Assembly: GCA_016281385.1 (NCBI GenBank)
Contig: JAEEIN010000047.1
Coordinates: 1-47,197, forward strand
DNA length: 47,197 bases
Reading direction: 5' to 3'
DNA from: Lachnospiraceae bacterium
GTDB lineage: Bacteria; Bacillota; Clostridia; Lachnospirales; Lachnospiraceae
Shown here: one piece after another, positions 16,683-25,409 of the stretch
Layout of the letters: every line of letters starts with the position of its first letter
Numbering within the stretch: position 1 is the stretch's first letter
Made by a program: the position numbers and the translations under genes
The notes under the pieces: model-generated
Told to the model about the DNA's origin: nothing
Databases searched by the model: none
Seen by the model: the letters and a program-made list of their open reading frames with translations, nothing else

Positions 16683-18723
16683 TACGATACACCACCTCTC
16701 CGAATACAGACTCAATGAAGTCAAATACCTGTGACCACAGGACGTAAATTATGAATGCCAGTAAGCAAACGATCAGTATCGTAAATATAGTTAAGAAAAT
16801 GATCTTGAAGGTTTCCTTTACCGTATAATTGTTGATCTCCCGAACGGATATAAAAACAAGCACCGCTATCCATACCCACATGACTAAGCTTCCGAAGGAA
16901 ACAAAGAATATCTCGTTGTTGGAAACCGCATGTGAAAGTGCAAATATGAAGGGTGTGAGCACGATGTAAGGTCCGAAGCTGTAGATCAGCGAAGCATATA
17001 TATGCTTTAGGCGTCCTTCACCGTCATTGATGGTACACATCAGGTAATTACATCCCACAACCAGCAGGAGTGCTATCAGTATCATTCCGATATCCGAGAT
17101 CACATCATAGCTTCCTTCCTTGACTGTCTTTGTAAGGAAGCCGCAAAAATATCTGTTGATGATATAAAAAACTATTGCTATGGCAAGGAGGATATTTGCA
17201 CTTAAGGCGGATACCCTTCCTTCCCTTTTGATGCCGTAGCAGCCGTCAATTGGATGACGCATGAAGTAAAAGACATATTTAAGTTCCTTTATAAGCTTTA
17301 CTTCATTAAGCTTTTTTAGCATCTCTTCAGGCTTCTTTAAGATCCCCTTCTTTTTGTGAAGGACCTTTAACACCTTTATTGCCGTTGCAAGAAGAACGAG
17401 TATTATGACCACAGCTGTCAGATGATGCTTAAGCCATACGTTTCTGATCTCCCAGAAGGAATCGGAATAGCCTTCCGTATCCTTTGCAAGCCTTGCATAG
17501 TGTAAAGCGCCTTCATAATCCTCTTCCTTGTAAAGAGCCTTACCCATTGCCATGTTTGCGTAGGTAAAGAGATTGTTCATCTTAAGGAGTTCCGACAAAG
17601 GTTCCTTACTCTGCTCGTATCGTCCCTTGGAGAAAAGATACAAAGCATTGTGAAGGTAAGCCGTAAATTCCGTGGGTTCGTATACCTGGATCTGAGCCTT
17701 GTCCGAATCCAGCACATAGAGCTTGTCATCAGGTCCCACCTGAATGGCTTCAACCTTGGTGGAAAGACCGATCCTCTGCTTGCCGTCATCGGATCCTCCG
17801 AACATGAACAGAAGCTCGCCTTCGTTGTTGTACTCGTAAATAAATCCTGTCTGGGTAGCAACAAAAACATTGTCGTGATTACCTGAAGCAACTGCAGCCG
17901 GCACTTCGGGATATTCGGATATCTCCATCATGTTGACACCGGCAATGTTAAGCCTCTTTAAGGTGTCCAGCCCCTCTCCTCGGGTAATGGTATATATGAC
18001 ACCCTTTTCGTCAATTGCCATGTTATCCGGAGTTGCGGGTATATTTGACTGCATCTTGGCTCTCTGGGCATCCGTAAGGATCGCTCTCCAGATGATGGTC
18101 CAGATATTTGCATTTGTGGCGTTGGTTCCGAAATAACCAAGGAAGGTTCCTCCCTCCACCGGACTTATCTCCACCATACCGTTTGTATTGGATTCGCAGA
18201 TCACATACATGGTTCCGGCATCGTTTACAACAATCTTTAAAGGCAGGAAATCCAGCGTCTCCCCATACATTGCTTCCTTGGGGCGTCCATACTCGGCTTT
18301 AAGCTCGCCTTCTTTGTCAAAAACAAAGATCTTTCCCGCATCACGGTCCGCCACATAAGTAGTGTGATCCTTGGTTACGTAAATACCTCTGGGGCCCTTA
18401 AGGATCCCCTCTCCGAAGGTCATCACCGGTTCATTGTCCATGTCAGAAACAACAACACGGGCGTTTCCGCTGTCTAAGATATACAGATATCCGTCATCCA
18501 AGAGAGTGAAATCCGTAGGTCCCACCAGGGGTTCTTCACCGATCTTTGTTATTGTCTGATAAGGAAGATAGGCCGTCTGAGTCTCCGTTACGGATCCGTA
18601 TCCGTCAACGGTATAGGTCTTGTAAGGCGCATCGGCCGAGGCAGAGATGCTTCCGGATACGAGTATCAGCGCCGAGAGCATCAGAGGTATGACGGTTTTG
18701 ATTGTCTTTTTGAACTTTTTCAC
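16672..18723 (-). CDS. NHL-propeller/TPR/Yip1 membrane protein
   Basis: A 683-residue protein that joins three modules. After a signal peptide ending near ASADA, residues about 60-345 contain NHL-type propeller blades (PTDFTLLDDGYLYILDSGNA, GPRGIYVTKDHTTYVADRDA, VEAIQVGPDDKLYVLDSDKA). Residues about 350-420 look like two TPR-like helical pairs. A first membrane helix (LTAVVIILVLLATAIKVLKV) is followed by a Yip1-type domain with about five helices (FYFMRHPIDGCYGIKREGR is the typical entry). Start GTG at 18723 has GGAGAGG 9 nt upstream. It lies between the first permease pair and DUF5696. Architecture suggests an external propeller signalling to, or scaffolding, membrane partners, possibly the two importers. 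Function is not established. Confidence 0.83.
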   Translation of the reverse strand: MKKFKKTIKTVIPLMLSALILVSGSISASADAPYKTYTVDGYGSVTETQTAYLPYQTITKIGEEPLVGPTDFTLLDDGYLYILDSGNARVVVSDMDNEPVMTFGEGILKGPRGIYVTKDHTTYVADRDAGKIFVFDKEGELKAEYGRPKEAMYGETLDFLPLKIVVNDAGTMYVICESNTNGMVEISPVEGGTFLGYFGTNATNANIWTIIWRAILTDAQRAKMQSNIPATPDNMAIDEKGVIYTITRGEGLDTLKRLNIAGVNMMEISEYPEVPAAVASGNHDNVFVATQTGFIYEYNNEGELLFMFGGSDDGKQRIGLSTKVEAIQVGPDDKLYVLDSDKAQIQVYEPTEFTAYLHNALYLFSKGRYEQSKEPLSELLKMNNLFTYANMAMGKALYKEEDYEGALHYARLAKDTEGYSDSFWEIRNVWLKHHLTAVVIILVLLATAIKVLKVLHKKKGILKKPEEMLKKLNEVKLIKELKYVFYFMRHPIDGCYGIKREGRVSALSANILLAIAIVFYIINRYFCGFLTKTVKEGSYDVISDIGMILIALLLVVGCNYLMCTINDGEGRLKHIYASLIYSFGPYIVLTPFIFALSHAVSNNEIFFVSFGSLVMWVWIAVLVFISVREINNYTVKETFKIIFLTIFTILIVCLLAFIIYVLWSQVFDFIESVFGEVVYRIGS

Positions 18724-18744
18724 GTTAACTATCCTCTCCGATGT

Positions 18745-19623
18745 TTACTTGATACCCGAATGGGCCATTGTGTTCATAACGTTGTTTTGCAGTATGCAGA
18801 ACAAAATGAGGTTCGGCAAAAACAAAATGAGCGATGCCGCTGCCGCGATACCCTGACCGGCTACGGTGTTTGTTGTTGTGGTACTGGTCAGTGTATTCAT
18901 GTAAAAAGCAAGTGTCTTTAAAGAATCATCGTTTATGTAATAATTGGAGGCTTCGATATTGGTCCATACCTGCTGGAATACCAATATCGCCGCGGTGGCG
19001 ATGGCAGGCTTTGTAAGGGGGATTATGACCTTACGATATATGGTCCACTCACTGGCACCGTCCATGTATGCCGCTTCTATAAGGGAATCCGGCACCTGGT
19101 CCACGAACTGCTTGATCAAAAACAAAGCAACGGGAAGGGCCATCAGCGGTAATATCTCCGCCCAGTAGGTATCGATCATTCCAAGTTTGTTTACTACCAG
19201 ATATCTGGGGATCATTACTGCCACGGATACAAACATGAGCGCTATCTGGTTGATCTGCATCATGGTCTTTGCACCCTTGAAGCGGATCTTTGATAATGCA
19301 TAGGCCGCCATGGTGGAGAAAAGCAGGGATCCCACCACTACCGTAGCGGTAACGAAAAGGCTGTTAAAAACATATTTGCTAAGAGGTATGCTTCCTGCTC
19401 TCGAAGCCTTAACAAGCTTTGAAAAATTATCAAGAGTAGGATGGGTGGTAATGAACTTCGGCGGGAAAGCAAACAACTCTTCCATGGGCTTAAAGGCGTG
19501 GAAAATGATGAATACTATGGGAAGTCCGCAAAGCAGTACCATAGGAAGCACCATCAGGATTATCTTTATCTGACCCTTTTCGAACTTGTCAGGGTTCATT
19601 CTGTGACCTTTGTAGGCTGCCAT
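18745..19623 (-). CDS. Carbohydrate ABC transporter permease, MalG type (first importer)
   Basis: A 292-residue six-helix permease with EAA loop EAAYMDGASEWTIYRKVIIP and C-terminus FLPNLILFCILQNNVMNTMAHSGIK, typical of MalG-like CUT1 subunits. ATG at 19623 has GGGAGG 7 nt upstream. It follows its MalF-type partner by 17 nt and precedes the NHL-Yip1 gene by 21 nt. It should form a heterodimeric channel with that partner, fed by the 991-residue solute-binding protein. The ATPase must come from elsewhere. Confidence 0.92.
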   Translation of the reverse strand: MAAYKGHRMNPDKFEKGQIKIILMVLPMVLLCGLPIVFIIFHAFKPMEELFAFPPKFITTHPTLDNFSKLVKASRAGSIPLSKYVFNSLFVTATVVVGSLLFSTMAAYALSKIRFKGAKTMMQINQIALMFVSVAVMIPRYLVVNKLGMIDTYWAEILPLMALPVALFLIKQFVDQVPDSLIEAAYMDGASEWTIYRKVIIPLTKPAIATAAILVFQQVWTNIEASNYYINDDSLKTLAFYMNTLTSTTTTNTVAGQGIAAAASLILFLPNLILFCILQNNVMNTMAHSGIK

Positions 19624-19640
19624 TGTTTTTCCTCCCTTCC

Positions 19641-20549
19641 TTAATCTTTCTCGCCAAAGAGTTTATTTGACGCCGATGAGAATATCTGAACTATCAAAAG
19701 CAGTACCACGGAAACCGCTGCCGCATAACCCATCTCGTATCTGATAAAACCGTAGTCCTCGATGTGGTTCACGATGAGCTGTGCCGCATATCCCGGAGTG
19801 GGATTTCCAGCAAGGAGCGTTGCGATCATACCGTTCTGGAAAGCTCCCACTATCTGCATTACCGCCGCAAACAGCATCTGAGGCTTCATGCTTGGTATGG
19901 TCACATATATCATTTCCTGGAATCTGTTCTTTACGCCGTCTATGGCTGCCGCCTCGTAAAGAGATTCATCGATGTTCAAAAGTCCCGCAAGTATTGATAA
20001 GAATCCTACACCCATGCTGCTCCAAAGACCGATGATGATAACGATGGGGAGCAGATAATCCGCATTGGTAAGCCAGATGATGGGCTCGTTGATCACTCCG
20101 ATATCCATAAGCCAGCTGTTAAGATATCCTGTCTGATCCCCGGTGAACATGATCTTCCAAAGAACGCTCATGGCGACACCGGTGGTCATGCTGGGTGAGT
20201 AAAGGATCAGCGCGAATACGGTTCTTGGTCCCTTGGTGAGATTTGCAAGTCCAAAGGCCAGCAGAAATGCCAGCACATATCCGCCCACACCAACGATCAA
20301 TGCGTATTTAACGGTATTCGGAAGAACAAACTTCATGAACACATCGTCGCCGGTTATTAAGTTGATGTAGTTTAAAAAGCCTACGAAGCTTGGCTTCTGT
20401 ATAGCATTGAAATTGGTAAAGGAAAGGAATATGGCCATTATTACCGGCGCAAGTATGAATGTCACAAACAAAGCCGCATAGGGAAAAACAAATACATATC
20501 CGGCTTTGTTGTTCCTTGATACCTTTCCTACTTTCGTATTTTTTGCCAT
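19641..20549 (-). CDS. Carbohydrate ABC transporter permease, MalF type (first importer)
   Basis: A 302-residue permease, six predicted helices, EAA loop [22 protein letters not shown]. Near the C-terminus it has [20 protein letters not shown] followed by a short polar end. ATG at 20549 has only a weak AAGGA site about 13 nt upstream, and the gene begins 21 nt after the large solute-binding protein gene. Forms the first of two permease pairs in this operon. Confidence 0.92.
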   Translation of the reverse strand: MAKNTKVGKVSRNNKAGYVFVFPYAALFVTFILAPVIMAIFLSFTNFNAIQKPSFVGFLNYINLITGDDVFMKFVLPNTVKYALIVGVGGYVLAFLLAFGLANLTKGPRTVFALILYSPSMTTGVAMSVLWKIMFTGDQTGYLNSWLMDIGVINEPIIWLTNADYLLPIVIIIGLWSSMGVGFLSILAGLLNIDESLYEAAAIDGVKNRFQEMIYVTIPSMKPQMLFAAVMQIVGAFQNGMIATLLAGNPTPGYAAQLIVNHIEDYGFIRYEMGYAAAVSVVLLLIVQIFSSASNKLFGEKD

Positions 20550-20570
20550 GGTTTTTATGTGTCCTTCAGT

Positions 20571-23546
20571 TTATCTGGTAAGAATTTCATGTACGGTTTC
20601 AACGGTGGGCACCGTATAGATCCTGATCACGTTGCCGTCACTGTCAATATAGCCGAATTCCTCAAGCTTTCTCTCAGTTTCTCTGGATACGGTCTTTGCC
20701 ACATCATCGATCCTGGATCGTATGGTCTCTCCGTTTACAACCACATCGTTGTATGCGTTACTGAGTTCACGCTCCATCATGTAGCTTCCGGGAAGTCTGG
20801 GAGCCTCTAAGATATAACGGGCCTGCTCCATTATGGTATCCTTGTCGGATGTGGGATAAGGAAGCATTGCAAAGGCCTCAAGGTTGGCTGTGGGCCAGAT
20901 ATATTCGTCACCGTAGAGGATCTGAAGTCTCTGTCCGAATTCCGCCTGGGTCTCGGCTCTCGACCACCATTCCATATATCTCCAGGCTTTTTCTTCTCTT
21001 TCATCGTCGGATCTAAACATTACCGAGCTTTCGGCGCCTCCCGACATATATCTTAAGATCTCACCGGTCTCTTCGTCCCTGACTCCCGGTATCAATGCTA
21101 TGGACCAGGAATTTGCGATCTCAGGGGCCGCATTCAATATCAGGTTGTAGGAGTTAAAGTCCGCGATACCTATGGGAAGGTCCCCGTTTCTGAAATGCTG
21201 GTAGAAGTTAGGTACATCCACCGGCAGATCATAGAGTGTAAAGAGTTCCGTAAGCTCCGTAAAGCCCGTTACAGTCTCTTCACTGTCTACGGTGATATCA
21301 AGGGCTGTCTCTCCGTAAAGGGAACCACCGTTTTGATAGATCAAAGGTGTTGTTCCGTGGAAGTTTCTCATGGCAAGCATGGGAGCCGTGGGATAGCAGA
21401 CATTCAGGCCTCTCATCTGAAGATCCGGAAGCATTGCCACCAGTTCGTCAATGGTCTCTGGAACCTCAAGCCCCAGCTTATCGAGTATGTCAGTCCTGTA
21501 AAACATTACGTAGAAGTTCATAGTCTCGGGAAGGGAATAAAGTCCGCCTTCAACTACCGAGGGAACCAGTAAGCCTTCGCTGTACCTTCCAAAGACCTCT
21601 TTGTAATCATCAAATTTGGTAAGATCCACCAGTGCACCTCGGATGGCAAGGTCGTAGGGGATCGAGTAGTTGATACCCGTTGCTATGTCAGGGGTATCGC
21701 CGGAAGCATTTGATAAGATGAGCTTCTGTGCATCCGTCATGATGCAAAGGTCCACCTCTATGCCGGTCTGAGGTGTAAATTCCTCATCGATCATCTTTTG
21801 CATGATCTCCACATAGGTCCTGGGTCTGTTAACCCAAACCTGTATATGGGAACCGTCCGTATTGCTTGCGCTGTAGGACTGTCCGAAGAAGGAATGAACA
21901 AAACGTATCACGGCGGTTCCTATGGCATTAAAGAATCCTGCCCCGCCCGGAAGATGTGCACCTTCCTGATATATGTATATCCTGTCAATGGATAGATCGT
22001 TGTCGTTTATAAGATCCACAAAATTGGCGATCTGGGTGTTGATGGAATTGACGCTTGTGGAAAGCTCGTTAACTCTGTATACCAGTTCGTTGGGTTCATC
22101 CGCCAATGACTGAAGCTGATCCGCCGCTATCAGTAAATAGGAAAAAGCAGCAACATCATCGGCATCCTTGGCATTCACATAAACCTTAGCCCGGTCTGCG
22201 ATATCATATAACTCATCCACCCAGCCCTGAAGCCTTGACTGAAGGTCCGGTATGTATCTTGTAAGCTTCAGGTCTCTGTATTTGTCCCTGTTTGTTCCCG
22301 CTACCTTTGTGACCTCCAGGGAAAGATCGCTTATACCGCTCATGATGCGGTCCACGGACTCAAGGGCATATCTTAAGTTGTCCGCATTTATGGTAAGGGA
22401 GATCGTATGCTCACCTTTATCCAAATAAACGCTTAATCTGTTGCCTTCACTGTCTGTAAGTGTTGTTTTTCCAAACTTTGAGTTTGAAGGCAGTGCATAG
22501 GCTTTAAACTCTGTATTGGGTATCTCTCCGTCGATCCTGAAATCCACGAAAACGGGAAAGTCGTTTTTCTCGGACTGGCGGTAGTTCATGCCTATATAGT
22601 AGTAACCCGCATTTTCTGCATTGAATTTGTAGGTAACTCTCTGTCCCGCTTCGTTAAAGGAATCTTCGTCGATTATGTTTAACACCGTCGTCGTTGCGGA
22701 AATGGGTGAAAGTGAAGCTTCATATTCACCCACACCGTGGATCGACGAATCGTTTCTTTCATAAAAATTCTCAGCTTCGATGGTGATGAGAGCGCTGCCC
22801 TCTGCCTTTTTTGAACCTGTATATTCCTTTATCTCTGTTTTTGCGGATAAAGTGATGTTTCCAAGGAGAACGCTTCCTTCCTGCATCACAAGCTCCAGTT
22901 CATGACTGCCGGCTCTCAACTCAAGCAGCAACTCATCCGAGCGGCGATAGCTTGCATCCATCAAAGCCTTGTGTTCCCACCGGATGCTCTTGTCGGGAAG
23001 TGATACGATCTCGTTGCCGTATCTGTCGATATCGACCTCACCCGAAACCCAGGTGGTTTCAAATAACATGCTTCTTGTTTCATAGAAAGGATATTCACCG
23101 TCGACCTTAAGTCCTATCTCCACCGGCAGGATGGATTCGTCATAGGATAGATAATCGAAGCTCATCACGTATTGTGCGGTGGCGGGTACGTCGACGTTTA
23201 ATGTGACCACATCCCCGGCCTTTACCGACAAAACATCGTTTGAATAATCGTAATTGTCGGAAGTAAGGAAGCTTTTTGAAGTATCATCCGCGATCTCATC
23301 GATCTTTAAAAGTATCGCATCCCCCGAATAAAGCTCTGCGCTGTATCCCGCACTTACGGTGGTGTAGTCGGTGTTTAACCTGTCTATTCCGGAATCCGTT
23401 GAGGATAAAGAAAGAGTATCTGCGCTTTCTTCGGTCTCGCTTTCCCGGTCCGCGAATACACTTATGTCCGATACACAGAAGCAGGACATAAGCAATGCGG
23501 TTGTAAGTATTACGGATGTGATCTTTTTAATACCCTTTCGAAACAT
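20571..23546 (-). CDS. Giant solute-binding protein with two N-terminal carbohydrate-binding-like domains
   Basis: A 991-residue exported protein, about twice the usual length. After a signal peptide (possible lipobox LMSC at about residue 22, or cleavage after VFA), residues about 90-235 and 250-395 form two beta-rich domains resembling CBM6/35-type modules (ITIEAENFYERNDSSIHGVG; NAENAGYYYIGMNYRQS). A helical linker follows, then from about residue 545 a family-1 solute-binding fold (IQVWVNRPRTYVEIMQKMID, GDTPDIATGINYSI, VEGGLYSLPETMNFYVMFYR). ATG at 23546 has AGGAGA 8-9 nt upstream; the gene begins 15 nt after the GH51 stop. Inference: the extra domains capture arabinan chains near the importer while the C-terminal fold delivers oligosaccharides to the permeases. 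Domain assignment is by eye. Confidence 0.85.
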   Translation of the reverse strand: MFRKGIKKITSVILTTALLMSCFCVSDISVFADRESETEESADTLSLSSTDSGIDRLNTDYTTVSAGYSAELYSGDAILLKIDEIADDTSKSFLTSDNYDYSNDVLSVKAGDVVTLNVDVPATAQYVMSFDYLSYDESILPVEIGLKVDGEYPFYETRSMLFETTWVSGEVDIDRYGNEIVSLPDKSIRWEHKALMDASYRRSDELLLELRAGSHELELVMQEGSVLLGNITLSAKTEIKEYTGSKKAEGSALITIEAENFYERNDSSIHGVGEYEASLSPISATTTVLNIIDEDSFNEAGQRVTYKFNAENAGYYYIGMNYRQSEKNDFPVFVDFRIDGEIPNTEFKAYALPSNSKFGKTTLTDSEGNRLSVYLDKGEHTISLTINADNLRYALESVDRIMSGISDLSLEVTKVAGTNRDKYRDLKLTRYIPDLQSRLQGWVDELYDIADRAKVYVNAKDADDVAAFSYLLIAADQLQSLADEPNELVYRVNELSTSVNSINTQIANFVDLINDNDLSIDRIYIYQEGAHLPGGAGFFNAIGTAVIRFVHSFFGQSYSASNTDGSHIQVWVNRPRTYVEIMQKMIDEEFTPQTGIEVDLCIMTDAQKLILSNASGDTPDIATGINYSIPYDLAIRGALVDLTKFDDYKEVFGRYSEGLLVPSVVEGGLYSLPETMNFYVMFYRTDILDKLGLEVPETIDELVAMLPDLQMRGLNVCYPTAPMLAMRNFHGTTPLIYQNGGSLYGETALDITVDSEETVTGFTELTELFTLYDLPVDVPNFYQHFRNGDLPIGIADFNSYNLILNAAPEIANSWSIALIPGVRDEETGEILRYMSGGAESSVMFRSDDEREEKAWRYMEWWSRAETQAEFGQRLQILYGDEYIWPTANLEAFAMLPYPTSDKDTIMEQARYILEAPRLPGSYMMERELSNAYNDVVVNGETIRSRIDDVAKTVSRETERKLEEFGYIDSDGNVIRIYTVPTVETVHEILTR

Positions 23547-23561
23547 TTGGAAAATCTCCTA

Positions 23562-25070
23562 TTACTTAGTTGTTACTTCAAGATGAAGAACGCTGCTTGC
23601 GGGAATGGTGAACTTAATCTTTCCGCCGTCAAAGCTTGCTCCCTTAAAGTCTTCGATCTTTACCTTCTCGGGATCGTCAAAGGTGTTGTGGCTGTGGATC
23701 TCGCCGCCAACGATCTCGCCCCGTACGGATGCAATGATCGTATCTGCGATCTCGCCTTCAATGTCAAAGGCTTCGTCGACAGAAAGGTTTGTCATGGTGA
23801 TGTGGATCTTACCGTCCTTTCCAAGGGATACGGACTCTGTAAGGTTCGGTACCATATTTTCTTTTTCAAGACCCACTTCCTTGGACTCTACGAAGCTGTC
23901 AAGAAGCTCTGCGTCCTGGTGATATTTGTACATTTTGAACACATGGTATGTAGGTGTCTTAACCATTCTGGGTCCGTCTGTTAAGATAACGGACTGAAGA
24001 ACGTTTACAAGCTGTGCGATGTTTGCCATGCGTACTCTGTTGCAGTGCTTGTTGAAGATATTTAAGTTGATACCTGCAACAAGTGCATCCCTGATGGTAT
24101 TCTGCTGGTACAAAAATCCCGGATTGGTGCCGGGTTCAACATCGAACCAGGTTCCCCACTCATCAACAATGAGGCCGACCTTGTGAGCCTTGTCATACTT
24201 GTCCATGATGGCTGTGTGATGATTTATAAGGTCTTCCATATAGAGAGTCTTTTTAAGGGTCTGATACCACATCTTCTCATCAAATTCGGTTGCGGAGCCC
24301 TTGTGCTCCCATCCGCCGGGATGAGTGTAGTAATGTAACGAGATACCGTCCATAAAGCCGTGAAGGAAATCGGGAGCCTTAAAGCAGGTGCTCATTACGC
24401 CTTCCGTCCAGTTGTAATCATCAACATTGGCGCCGCAGGCGATCTTAAAGATCTGACGGTCGTTTCTGTAATTTCTTACATAGGTCTGATATCTTCTGTA
24501 AAGATTTCCGTAATACTCGGGAGTCATGTTTCCGCCGCAGCCCCAGTTCTCATTACCAACTCCGAAGAAGTCCACGTTCCATGCATCCTCATGTCCGTTT
24601 TCCTTACGAAGATCCGCCATAGGTGATACGCCTTCAAAGGTCATATATTCAACCCATTCGCTCATTTCCTGAACGGTTCCGCTTCCCACATTTCCGTTTA
24701 TATAGGTCTTGCAGCCTAACTGTCTGCAAAGCTCCATGAATTCATGGGTACCAAAGCTGTTGTCTTCTACGACTCCGCCCCAGTGGGTATTGATCATCTT
24801 CTTACGCTTTTCCTTGGGACCGATGCCGTCCTTCCAGTGATATTCGTCTGCGAAGCATCCGCCGGGCCATCTGAGGACCGGGATCTGCATCTCTTTCAAT
24901 GCCTCAACCACATCCGTTCTCATTCCGTTGGTATTGGGGATCTCCTTGTTACCTTCTCCCACGTATAAACCTTCATAAATACATCTTCCAAGATGCTCCG
25001 AGAAGTGTCCCTGGATCTCCGGATTGATGTGGCCTTTTTTGTTGGCCGGGTTGATGTACAATTTTGCCAT
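23562..25070 (-). CDS. GH51 alpha-L-arabinofuranosidase (first gene of the operon)
   Basis: A 502-residue cytoplasmic enzyme that should release terminal L-arabinose from imported arabino-oligosaccharides. The TIM barrel carries the acid/base Glu174 in [11 protein letters not shown] and the nucleophile Glu304 in [10 protein letters not shown], as in clan GH-A. The last ~100 residues form the usual beta-domain ending [11 protein letters not shown]. The preferred start is ATG at 25070: GAGGGA lies 6 nt upstream, and it matches the start of the paralogue at 27980; an ATG at 25076 directly abuts the ribosome site. It is the first gene of the long arabinan operon, preceded by a strong promoter and operator-like repeats. 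Length and motifs are normal for GH51. Confidence 0.95.
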   Translation of the reverse strand: MAKLYINPANKKGHINPEIQGHFSEHLGRCIYEGLYVGEGNKEIPNTNGMRTDVVEALKEMQIPVLRWPGGCFADEYHWKDGIGPKEKRKKMINTHWGGVVEDNSFGTHEFMELCRQLGCKTYINGNVGSGTVQEMSEWVEYMTFEGVSPMADLRKENGHEDAWNVDFFGVGNENWGCGGNMTPEYYGNLYRRYQTYVRNYRNDRQIFKIACGANVDDYNWTEGVMSTCFKAPDFLHGFMDGISLHYYTHPGGWEHKGSATEFDEKMWYQTLKKTLYMEDLINHHTAIMDKYDKAHKVGLIVDEWGTWFDVEPGTNPGFLYQQNTIRDALVAGINLNIFNKHCNRVRMANIAQLVNVLQSVILTDGPRMVKTPTYHVFKMYKYHQDAELLDSFVESKEVGLEKENMVPNLTESVSLGKDGKIHITMTNLSVDEAFDIEGEIADTIIASVRGEIVGGEIHSHNTFDDPEKVKIEDFKGASFDGGKIKFTIPASSVLHLEVTTK

Positions 25071-25113
25071 TTTCATTCCCTCACTGTGATTTTTGATGTT
25101 TGTTTAAGTATCT

Positions 25114-25134
25114 GCGAAATTTAATCGTTTTCGC
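25114..25134. promoter_or_regulatory. Inverted repeat in the leader of the arabinan operon
   Basis: GCGAAA and TTTCGC, separated by 9 nt, lie in the untranslated leader about 45-65 nt before the GH51 start. It could be an operator or a weak RNA hairpin; no further evidence. Confidence 0.35.
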
Positions 25135-25142
25135 TTTCCGAA

Positions 25143-25192
25143 TTTCACTTTATATTTAACTTTTCAGTGAAATAGTTAATCTTTTGGTGAAA
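25143..25192. promoter_or_regulatory. Operator-like repeat cluster at the arabinan operon start point
   Basis: TTTCACT (25143-25149) and AGTGAAA (25166-25172) form a perfect inverted repeat. GTGAAA recurs at 25187-25192, 20 bp from the previous copy, with AGTTAA (25174-25179) and TTTAAC (25155-25160) between. The cluster begins just downstream of the GH51 -10 box, where a repressor would block transcription. The adjacent ArsR-type protein is the obvious candidate ligand. Confidence 0.6.
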
Positions 25193-25202
25193 CTTTACTT
25201 AC

Positions 25203-25231
25203 AAAATACTAATTTTCTTTTTCAAAATCAA
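25203..25231 (-). promoter_or_regulatory. Promoter of the arabinan operon
   Basis: On the minus strand, TTGATT (-35, 25231-25226), 17 nt spacer, TATTTT (-10, 25208-25203). Predicted start near 25196, giving a leader of about 125 nt. The same two hexamers at the same spacing occur before the second GH51 gene. Confidence 0.65.
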
Positions 25232-25244
25232 CCCTTAAACACTT

Positions 25245-25259
25245 TTGTAAACGTAGAAA
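25245..25259. promoter_or_regulatory. Possible cre (catabolite repression) site
   Basis: TTGTAAACGTAGAAA fits the cre consensus WTGNAANCGNWNNCW except for the penultimate C. It lies upstream of the GH51 promoter. Tentative. Confidence 0.35.
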
Positions 25260-25284
25260 AAGTGCACGACATTTTGTGCACTTT
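25259..25284. promoter_or_regulatory. 26-bp palindrome midway between the divergent promoters
   Basis: AAAGTGCAC and GTGCACTTT, perfect 9-bp arms 8 nt apart, centred at 25271.5, about 4 bp from the midpoint between the two -35 boxes. Its sequence differs from the TTTCAC/AGTTAAC motifs, so a second DNA-binding protein is likely. Confidence 0.6.
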
Positions 25285-25303
25285 GCTCATTTTTATTTTT
25301 GTA

Positions 25304-25332
25304 TTGACTTTGTTTTTTTTGCACTCTATACT
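25304..25332 (+). promoter_or_regulatory. Promoter of the ArsR-type regulator gene
   Basis: TTGACT (25304-25309), 17 nt spacer, TATACT (25327-25332). Close to consensus; predicted start near 25339, inside the AGTTAACC repeats. Confidence 0.8.
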
Positions 25333-25335
25333 TTT

Positions 25336-25362
25336 AGTTAACCAAAAAGTTAACCATTTCAG
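25336..25362. promoter_or_regulatory. Operator-like AGTTAACC repeats at the regulator start point
   Basis: AGTTAACC occurs at 25336-25343 and 25348-25355, 12 bp apart, followed by CATTTCAG. It covers the predicted transcription start, which suggests autorepression. Confidence 0.6.
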
Positions 25363-25409
25363 TATTTTGTTATATTAAAACGGTTAGATCATGGGAAGGG
25401 GTGTATTTA

